From NCBI GenBank assembly GCA_047605865.1, contig JASGFC010000035.1, forward strand, positions 1-11,578: DNA of 11,578 nt. The letters are read 5' to 3'. The stretch's first letter is position 1; each line of letters starts with the position of its first letter. The notes beneath the pieces were generated by a model. It searched no databases. It was not told the origin of the DNA and was given only the letters and a program-made list of their open reading frames with translations. Below are positions 6,726 to 11,578 of the stretch, piece after piece. Source of the stretch: JASGDC01 sp047605865 (GTDB taxonomy: Bacteria > Actinomycetota > Actinomycetes > Actinomycetales > Micrococcaceae). The position numbers were made by a program, and so were the translations under genes.

Positions 6726-8441
6726 ATGTCAGCTAGGCTATCAGAAGAATCTCGTCATCAGGCCATTCAAGATATGCAAGACCAAGAACTAGATGTTCTT
6801 GTTATTGGTGGTGGTATCGTAGGCGCAGGTTCTGCACTTGATGCTGTAACTCGTGGACTTAATACAGGTATTGTGGAGGCGCAAGACTGGGCAAGTGGTA
6901 CTTCTTCTCGTTCCTCTAAATTGATTCATGGTGGTTTACGTTACTTGGAGATGCTTGATTTTAAGCTTGTTACTGAGGCATTGAAAGAACGTGGTCTGCT
7001 ACTTCAGACTATTGCTCCACATATTACAAATCCAGTTCCTTTCCTTTACCCATTGACTCATAAAGTGTGGGAGCGTCCTTATGTGACTTCTGGTATCACT
7101 CTTTACGATACGCTCGGTATGACTTCTGGTAACTCTCGTGGTGTTCCAGCTCAGAAGCATTACAGCCGTAAAGGTGTGCAAACTATTGCACCTGCATTGA
7201 AAGATAATGCTTTCACTGGAGCTATCCGCTACTACGATGGACAAGTTGATGATGCGCGCTACAACATGGAAGTTGTTCGTACAGCTGTTCGCTATGGTGC
7301 ACATGCGGTTAACCGTTGTGAGGTTGTAGGCTTCATCAAGGAAGATGACCGTGTTGTTGGTGTTACTGCAAAAGATCTTGGCACTGGAAATACCTTCTCT
7401 ATTCGTGCAAAAGCTATCATTAACGCAACTGGTGTGTGGACAGACGAAATGCAACACCTTCTTGATGAAGATGGAAAGTTACGTGTTCGTGCATCTAAGG
7501 GCGTACACATTGTTGTTCCTAAAGATTGCATCGACTCTGAAGTTGGTTTCATTCTTCGTACCGAAAAGTCTGTATTGTTTGTTATTCCTTGGTTTAATCG
7601 CCATTGGATTGTTGGTACAACTGATACCGACTATGAATTCAACAAAAAGCACCCAGCAGCTTCTGCAGCTGATATTGATTACATCCTTGATCATGTCAAC
7701 AAAGTACTTAAGCGTCCATTGACACGTGACGATATTGAAGGCGTGTACGCTGGTCTGCGTCCACTCATTGCTGGCGAGTCTGACTCAACTGCTAAACTTT
7801 CACGCGAGCATATCGTGTCCCATCCTGCTCCTGGTTTGGTGATGATTGCTGGCGGCAAGTGGACTACTTATCGTGTGATGGCAAAGGATGCTGTTGATGA
7901 AGCTGTCAAAGACTTTGATAAAGAAGTAAAGCCTTCTGAAACACAACATATTCCACTACTTGGTGCTGAAGGTTTCAAGGCTGTGAAGAATAATAAAGAC
8001 ATCCTTGCTGAAAAGTATGATATCCACCCAACTACTATGGATCATCTACTAGGCCGCTATGGTTCAAATACTGAAGAAGTCTTGGAATACGTGAAGCAAG
8101 AGCCAAAACTTGCAGAGAAAATTCCTGGTAATGACGCTTACATCCTAGCAGAAGCAGCGTATGCAGCTTCTCATGAGGGTGCGCTACACCTTGAGGATGT
8201 TTTGATTCGTCGTACTCGTATTTCTATTGAGTCAAAGGATCGTGGTGTTTCTGCAGCTCCTACAGTAGCTCAAATTATGGCCGCTCTTCTTGATTGGGAT
8301 GATACTCGCACTGAAAAGGAAGTGCAAAATTACCTTGATCGTGTTGAAGCTGAACGCTTGGCAAATCAACAGCCTAACGATGAAGCAGCTGATTTGGTTC
8401 GCCTTAAAGCTCCAAACATCGTTCCAACTGATATTGACTAA
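6726..8441 (+). CDS. glpD: Aerobic glycerol-3-phosphate dehydrogenase (FAD)
   Basis: It oxidises sn-glycerol 3-phosphate to dihydroxyacetone phosphate at the inner face of the membrane and reduces the quinone pool. At 571 residues it has normal length. The FAD-binding Rossmann motif GGGIVGAG is at 28-35 (G28, G30, G33), and the family signature SSRSSKLIHGGLRYLE at 60-75. GLRPL (R345) and GGKWTTYR (K378, R383) correspond to the active-site Arg and Lys of E. coli GlpD. The C-terminal DAO_C helical domain fills roughly 410-540 and contains RRTRISIESKDRG. The start is supported by AAGGAAG, 7 nt upstream. No glycerol kinase or facilitator gene is adjacent. The next gene begins 3 nt after the stop. 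Confidence 0.96.
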   Translation: MSARLSEESRHQAIQDMQDQELDVLVIGGGIVGAGSALDAVTRGLNTGIVEAQDWASGTSSRSSKLIHGGLRYLEMLDFKLVTEALKERGLLLQTIAPHITNPVPFLYPLTHKVWERPYVTSGITLYDTLGMTSGNSRGVPAQKHYSRKGVQTIAPALKDNAFTGAIRYYDGQVDDARYNMEVVRTAVRYGAHAVNRCEVVGFIKEDDRVVGVTAKDLGTGNTFSIRAKAIINATGVWTDEMQHLLDEDGKLRVRASKGVHIVVPKDCIDSEVGFILRTEKSVLFVIPWFNRHWIVGTTDTDYEFNKKHPAASAADIDYILDHVNKVLKRPLTRDDIEGVYAGLRPLIAGESDSTAKLSREHIVSHPAPGLVMIAGGKWTTYRVMAKDAVDEAVKDFDKEVKPSETQHIPLLGAEGFKAVKNNKDILAEKYDIHPTTMDHLLGRYGSNTEEVLEYVKQEPKLAEKIPGNDAYILAEAAYAASHEGALHLEDVLIRRTRISIESKDRGVSAAPTVAQIMAALLDWDDTRTEKEVQNYLDRVEAERLANQQPNDEAADLVRLKAPNIVPTDID

Positions 8442-8444
8442 GAA

Positions 8445-9368
8445 GTGATTCTTACTTTAACAACTAACCCTGCAATAGACCGGACTCTTAGAGTTCCGGT
8501 CTTTGCTGTAGGGGATGTCACTCAGGTGGAAAACACCACCGAAACCGCTACAGGTGAGGGCGTAAATGTGACAAGAGCTCTGCTTGCTCGCGGGTATGAA
8601 TCTGAAGCGTTGGTGGTATGTGGCGGCTTGCAGGGCACGATATACCAGGAACTACTGAATGCAGAGGGAATTCCTGCTACATATTCCTTGGTGGCAGATA
8701 ACACTGCGGTTCATACCACTATTTGTGATGAGTCGAGCGTTTCTACTTTAAAAGAGCAAGGGCCACGAATCTCAGAAGATGAGTTGCAGCAACTCTACAC
8801 TACCGTGCACCGTGTTATTGATGAAACGCAAGCGAAAATTTTAGTACTCTGTGGCGAACTTAACCCCGGGTTGAGCAGTTTCTTCTACGAGAAAATTAGG
8901 CGTATTGCGGTAGCTGAACGGATTAAGCTTGCAGTCGATACTTCTGGATTTGCGTTCAGAGGCGCTATTGAGCGCGGTGGCCTTACTGTTGCACAAGCAA
9001 GTCTGGCGGACCTTGAAAAGTTCGCTGGCGTAAAGTGTGAGATTTTAGGCGAAGTTATTGAAAAAGCTTGGGATTTACTTGCGTACAATAACGAACGCAT
9101 TCTCATTAACTTAGGAGACAAAGGAGCTGTGTTGGTAGATGAAGACCACGCCTGGTACGCAACTGCCCCTGAAACCCTGGTTAAAGGCATTGCTATTTCA
9201 AGTGCTACCATGCTCGCAGGCTACTTAAGCGCTATGAATGAATCAGCTGAGATTGCTTTGCAACAAGCAGTTTCGTGGGCATTTTCAACTCACGATACTC
9301 ACGCCACAGCTGTTACCTTAAAGATTAAGGTAACACAGAATCCACCGATGGATATGCTATTGAGATAA
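8445..9368 (+). CDS. PfkB-family protein related to 1-phosphofructokinase, catalytic motifs degraded
   Basis: The 307-residue protein has the ribokinase/PfkB fold with 1-phosphofructokinase-like landmarks: N-terminal LTLTTNPAIDRTL, GEGVNVTRAL, a CGELNPGL loop, VDTSG and ILINLGDKGAVLV. The GTG start at 8445 is chosen because the family N-terminus begins there. Two functional motifs are altered. The usual GGKGVN reads TGEGVN, replacing the phosphate-binding Lys with Glu. The C-terminal GAGD anion-hole and catalytic base motif reads ISSA, so the Asp is A254 while the following MLAGYL is kept. The reading frame is intact, which suggests a retained non-kinase role or altered activity, not simple decay. 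It starts 3 nt after glpD and is probably translated by coupling. Calling it fruK would be unsafe. Confidence 0.85.
   Translation: MILTLTTNPAIDRTLRVPVFAVGDVTQVENTTETATGEGVNVTRALLARGYESEALVVCGGLQGTIYQELLNAEGIPATYSLVADNTAVHTTICDESSVSTLKEQGPRISEDELQQLYTTVHRVIDETQAKILVLCGELNPGLSSFFYEKIRRIAVAERIKLAVDTSGFAFRGAIERGGLTVAQASLADLEKFAGVKCEILGEVIEKAWDLLAYNNERILINLGDKGAVLVDEDHAWYATAPETLVKGIAISSATMLAGYLSAMNESAEIALQQAVSWAFSTHDTHATAVTLKIKVTQNPPMDMLLR
8478..8504 (+). other. GC-rich hairpin at the start of the PfkB-family gene
   Basis: GACCGGACTC (8478-8487) pairs with GAGTTCCGGTC (8491-8501) as 7 plus 3 bp with a single bulged T and a 3-nt loop, and TTT follows. It begins 37 nt after the glpD stop and could reduce transcription into the PfkB gene or slow its translation. 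The T-run is too short for a confident terminator call. Confidence 0.4.
9311..9335. repeat. 25-nt perfect hairpin palindrome at the 3' end of the PfkB-family gene
   Basis: TGTTACCTTAA (9311-9321) is the exact reverse complement of TTAAGGTAACA (9325-9335), with a 3-nt spacer. It lies inside the coding sequence (residues around AVTLKIKVT), 25 nt upstream of the -35 of the next gene. There is no following T-run, so an operator or mRNA-stability hairpin is more likely than a terminator. Confidence 0.55.
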
Positions 9369-9387
9369 CAGCTGCAGGTAATACAAT
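9360..9387 (+). promoter_or_regulatory. Leaderless promoter of the shikimate dehydrogenase-like gene
   Basis: TTGAGA (9360-9365), a 16-nt spacer and TACAAT (9382-9387) form a good sigma-70/SigA promoter. The -10 ends 6 nt before the ATG at 9394, so transcription should start at or next to the start codon. No Shine-Dalgarno is present. The -35 overlaps the stop codon of the preceding gene. Leaderless genes with this geometry are common in Actinobacteria. Confidence 0.7.
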
Positions 9388-9393
9388 AGTCCT

Positions 9394-10203
9394 ATGAGCC
9401 TTGAACACATTACAAAAGACACAACTCTTAACGGTTCTTTTGCCGCTAAACCTAGCAATATGGGAACTCGTTTTCATAATTATTTGTATGAAACATTAGA
9501 CTTACCTTATGTTTATAAGGCTTTCTCTCCTGTGGATATTCAAGGAGCTGTGCAAGCAATTCGTGCCCTTCCTATGCGTGGCGCTGCTGTTTCTATGCCA
9601 TTCAAAGAGCAAGTCATTGACTTTATTGATCAACTAAACCCTTCAGCGCAGGCAATAAGCTCTGTGAATACCATTGTTAATGATGCCGGAAAACTTACTG
9701 GCTACAACACAGATTACACTGCTGTTAAAAATTTACTTGAACAAAAGTTGATTCCAGCAACTGGTAAAGAGCTAAGCGTCATCATTCAAGGTAGCGGAGG
9801 TATGGCCAAAGCTGTCACAGCAGCTTTTAAAGATACAGGCTTTAAGAATGTTACTATCGTGGCTAGAAACCAAGCTACTGGAAGCCAGCTAGCTAGTGAG
9901 TATGGCTATGAGTATTCGTCATTGCAGAGTATTGCCGATGTTCTGGTTAATGTTACTCCACAAGGTATGAATGGGGAACTTTCTTTTCAAGAAGATTTTG
10001 TTCAGCTTGCTCAGTTTATCTTTGACGTTGTAGCTTTCCCTGCAGAAACTCCATTGATTAAACTAGCTCAACACCTGGACAAGCCATATATTTCCGGTGA
10101 TGAAGTGCACACAATGCAATCTGTTGAACAATTTGTACTCTACACTGGCAAGCGCCCTAGTGATGAGCTTATTCATCAAGCTCGGAAATATGCAGTACAG
10201 TAA
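9394..10203 (+). CDS. Shikimate dehydrogenase-like oxidoreductase (HI0607/SdhL type)
   Basis: This 269-residue protein has the AroE fold. The N-terminal substrate domain holds K71 (in VSMPFKE) and D107 (in YNTDY), which match the catalytic Lys-Asp pair of shikimate dehydrogenase, plus SVNTIV. The nucleotide-binding domain has the glycine loop GSGGMAK (133-139). The N-terminal motif reads KPSNMGTRFHNYLY instead of the AroE SxSxSPxxHN, and the sequence resembles, from memory, Haemophilus HI0607, a shikimate dehydrogenase-like class with weak shikimate activity. The true substrate is uncertain, so aroE is not assigned. The ISGDEV and RPSDELI segments near the C-terminus also fit that class. It appears to be expressed from its own leaderless promoter. 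Confidence 0.85.
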   Translation: MSLEHITKDTTLNGSFAAKPSNMGTRFHNYLYETLDLPYVYKAFSPVDIQGAVQAIRALPMRGAAVSMPFKEQVIDFIDQLNPSAQAISSVNTIVNDAGKLTGYNTDYTAVKNLLEQKLIPATGKELSVIIQGSGGMAKAVTAAFKDTGFKNVTIVARNQATGSQLASEYGYEYSSLQSIADVLVNVTPQGMNGELSFQEDFVQLAQFIFDVVAFPAETPLIKLAQHLDKPYISGDEVHTMQSVEQFVLYTGKRPSDELIHQARKYAVQ

Positions 10204-10222
10204 GCTTTACTCTTAGAGCAGA

Positions 10223-10228
10223 TATAAT
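10223..10228 (+). promoter_or_regulatory. Leaderless -10 (TATAAT) of the SURF1 gene
   Basis: A consensus TATAAT ends 7 nt before the ATG at 10236, and there is no Shine-Dalgarno between them, so the SURF1 mRNA is probably leaderless. No clear -35 is seen 16-18 nt upstream. Confidence 0.6.
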
Positions 10229-10235
10229 AGTAACG

Positions 10236-10955
10236 ATGTTAAAAACAGCCCTCCGCCCCAAATGGATTGCAGCATTGTTGTTCGCATTTTTACTGTGTGG
10301 AGTTTTTGTTGCTTTGAGTAAATGGCAATTTGATAGGGCAGCAGAATCAAAAAAACCGGCCAACCCAGAATCTGAAGTAGTCAAAGCCTTAACAGATGTT
10401 TTCCAACCCCATACTGAGATGTTGCAGTCCCAAGCAGACCAACGAGTTAAAACGCAAGGCACTTTTGAACAAGAAAAAGTCGTTATCCCAGATCGACTCA
10501 ACAACGGCAAACGTGGAGTATGGCTGGTGCAAGAGTTCAAAGTTGAAGCAACGCAAGCGGTTATACCTGTTGCCAGAGGATGGTATGAAAATACCCAGCA
10601 AGCCTTAGCTCAGGGAACACCACCAGGAGTTACCACAATTCAAGGTAGGCTTTTACCGCCAGAATCTGACGTTGAATCAACACTGAAACTTCCAGAACTT
10701 AAAAACCTTTCAACAGCGCAACTTGCAAATCTTTGGGGCACTGAAAATATTTACGCTGGCTTTATAGCTGAGGATACTTTAAATACGCAGTCTCAAGCCG
10801 TAGGCGAAACGAGCTGGCTGAATGTTTTCTATGCCATAGAGTGGGTGTTCTTTGCTGGATGCGCTATCTTCTTATGGTTTAGACTAGTGAGAGACGAATA
10901 TGAAAAAGAACAAGAAGATTTACTACTAGATACATTGGAGCACGATGAGCACTAA
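10236..10955 (+). CDS. SURF1 family cytochrome c oxidase assembly protein
   Basis: SURF1 proteins help insert haem a into subunit I of aa3-type cytochrome oxidase, acting in the cytoplasmic membrane. The 239-residue sequence has the expected two-helix layout: helix 1 near residues 10-28 followed by KWQFDRA (29-35, the family WQxxR signature), a long external domain with IPVARGW, and helix 2 near 198-217 inside the conserved LNVFYAIEWVFF segment. A charged acidic tail follows. The start is fixed by the leaderless TATAAT and by the hydrophobic N-terminus. It overlaps the next gene by 11 nt, which suggests coupled translation. Its presence indicates aerobic respiration with a haem-copper oxidase; no oxidase subunit is encoded in the window. 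Confidence 0.92.
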   Translation: MLKTALRPKWIAALLFAFLLCGVFVALSKWQFDRAAESKKPANPESEVVKALTDVFQPHTEMLQSQADQRVKTQGTFEQEKVVIPDRLNNGKRGVWLVQEFKVEATQAVIPVARGWYENTQQALAQGTPPGVTTIQGRLLPPESDVESTLKLPELKNLSTAQLANLWGTENIYAGFIAEDTLNTQSQAVGETSWLNVFYAIEWVFFAGCAIFLWFRLVRDEYEKEQEDLLLDTLEHDEH

Positions 10956-11325
10956 TTTGAACAGACAACGCAAGCTCGCAGGTACTGGGCCACAAATTCG
11001 TTCAGCACTAAAGTTTTATAAGTTTATGGCATATTTTACCGGTATTTTTCTGCTCTTGCTGGTTTTAGAAATGATTTTAAAGTATGGCTTCCATTATGAG
11101 GTTATTATTGGTGGTCTTAACCTTTCCATGGGCGTGCTTATAGTGCATGGTTGGGGATATGTAGTTTATCTTGTTTCAGGGTTTAGGCTTTGGACTATGA
11201 TGCGTTGGGATCCGATGAAGCTTTTGAAGATTGCTTTGGGTGGTGTAGTACCGTTTCTTTCTTTTATTGTTGAGAAACAGGTTCATGCTGAAGCTGAAGC
11301 AGAGCTTGCTAGTAGAGGGATGTAA
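10945..11325 (+). CDS. DUF3817 family integral membrane protein
   Basis: This 126-residue protein matches the DUF3817 family, whose function is unknown. Three hydrophobic regions lie near residues 28-48, 56-83 and 92-110, and the conserved-looking core includes HGWGYVVYLV and FRLW. The N-terminus is basic, and the tail is Ala/Glu-rich (AEAEAELASRG). The ATG lies inside the end of the SURF1 gene, overlapping it by 11 nt. In my recollection DUF3817 genes commonly neighbour SURF1 or guaA in Actinobacteria, which suggests, but does not show, a link to the respiratory membrane. Confidence 0.85.
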   Translation: MSTNLNRQRKLAGTGPQIRSALKFYKFMAYFTGIFLLLLVLEMILKYGFHYEVIIGGLNLSMGVLIVHGWGYVVYLVSGFRLWTMMRWDPMKLLKIALGGVVPFLSFIVEKQVHAEAEAELASRGM

Positions 11326-11367
11326 ACAAGGGGTTCAACTTATTTCAAGATTAGTCTTTCGAAATCC

Positions 11368-11395
11368 TTGACAAGTACTTGAGATAAGGTAAAGT
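11368..11395 (+). promoter_or_regulatory. Promoter of the Tat-exported protein gene
   Basis: A consensus -35 TTGACA (11368-11373) is followed after 16 nt by TAAAGT (11390-11395), giving a leader of about 58 nt. The 10-bp palindrome CAAGTACTTG (11372-11381) overlaps the -35 and could be an operator. A second candidate nearer the gene is TTGATA (11411) with TACACT (11436-11441), but its 19-nt spacer is less favourable. Confidence 0.5.
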
Positions 11396-11459
11396 TTTCT
11401 TGGAGCATTCTTGATAGTAATCAGTAATGCTAGGCTACACTAATTTGAGGTTTAGATTT

Positions 11460-11578
11460 ATGAAAGAAAATATTTCACGTCGCAGCATCGCTAAGGGTGC
11501 TGCTTGGTCAGTTCCAGCAGTTACAGCAGCTATTGCTGTTCCAGCAAACGCAGCGTCAGCTATTGTTTCCCCTTATAT
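11460..11578 (+). CDS. Tat-exported or surface protein, N-terminal fragment
   Basis: Only the first 39 codons are inside the window, so the product cannot be named. They encode a twin-arginine signal peptide: R7-R8 in SRRSIAK, a moderately hydrophobic stretch from about 13 to 28, and signal peptidase sites after A31 (ANA) or A34 (ASA). The KGAAWSVPA pattern is one I recall from secreted and cell-wall proteins of Micrococcaceae and relatives, where it precedes variable surface domains. A weak ribosome site, GAGG (11447-11450), lies 9 nt before the ATG. The window edge cuts the gene, and nothing suggests it is broken. Confidence 0.8.
   Translation, partial: MKENISRRSIAKGAAWSVPAVTAAIAVPANAASAIVSPY

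Noticed and set aside
6999..7457. 152-codon open frame on the minus strand
   Set aside because: It is entirely antisense to conserved glpD sequence, and its Cys/Ser/Thr-rich composition looks like a complement-strand artefact.
8445..9368. Annotation of the PfkB-family gene as functional fruK
   Set aside because: The catalytic Asp and the substrate-phosphate Lys motifs are lost, and no fructose PTS gene is nearby.
9394..10203. Annotation as canonical aroE
   Set aside because: The N-terminal shikimate-binding SxS motif is replaced and the gene is not near other aromatic-pathway genes; the SdhL/HI0607 class fits better.
10169..10540. 123-codon open frame on the minus strand
   Set aside because: It spans the end of the shikimate dehydrogenase-like gene and the start of SURF1 on the opposite strand, with no start signal or recognisable motif.
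1..11578. CRISPR array, prophage, insertion sequence, tRNA or rRNA genes
   Set aside because: No regularly spaced direct repeats, transposase or integrase genes, or tRNA/rRNA-like sequence were seen on either strand.

Overview
The window comes from an AT-rich actinobacterium, most likely a relative of the Micrococcaceae. Four things point there: the GuaB plus GuaB3 gene pair typical of Actinobacteria, a SURF1 gene overlapping a DUF3817 gene, separate proline and P5C dehydrogenases, and a Tat-type signal peptide (twin Arg, KGAAWSVPA) at the right edge of a kind I recall from Micrococcaceae surface proteins. Low GC is unusual for that group. SURF1 and the proline and glycerol-3-phosphate dehydrogenases imply an aerobic respiratory chain. 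All recognisable genes lie on the + strand, and no gene-free stretch exceeds 300 bases.

Layout. At 1-73 a 25-bp perfect inverted repeat precedes two unidentified four-helix membrane proteins (87-506, 566-1069). A long hairpin with a T-run (1117-1176) sits directly against the guaB start codon and contains its ribosome binding site. guaB (1178-2683) and guaB3 (2692-3843) form an operon closed by a terminator-like hairpin. Next come the proline catabolism genes pruA (3991-5619) and pruB (5628-6560). A second, eroded copy of the palindromic repeat (6569-6643) separates them from glpD (6726-8441). glpD is followed after 3 nt by a PfkB-family gene that has lost key kinase residues (8445-9368). An HI0607-type shikimate dehydrogenase-like gene (9394-10203) and SURF1 (10236-10955) each appear to have a leaderless promoter. 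A DUF3817 membrane protein overlaps SURF1, and the window ends inside an exported protein (11460 onward).

How the genes fit together. guaB commits IMP to guanine nucleotides. The proline module converts proline to glutamate and GlpD oxidises glycerol 3-phosphate; both feed electrons to a respiratory chain whose terminal oxidase SURF1 helps assemble. Most of the window is housekeeping. I found no defence, CRISPR, phage or secondary-metabolite system. The notable signals are the palindromic repeat family and its near-identity to a stretch of guaB, the structured guaB leader, the kinase-dead-looking PfkB protein, and the leaderless promoters.
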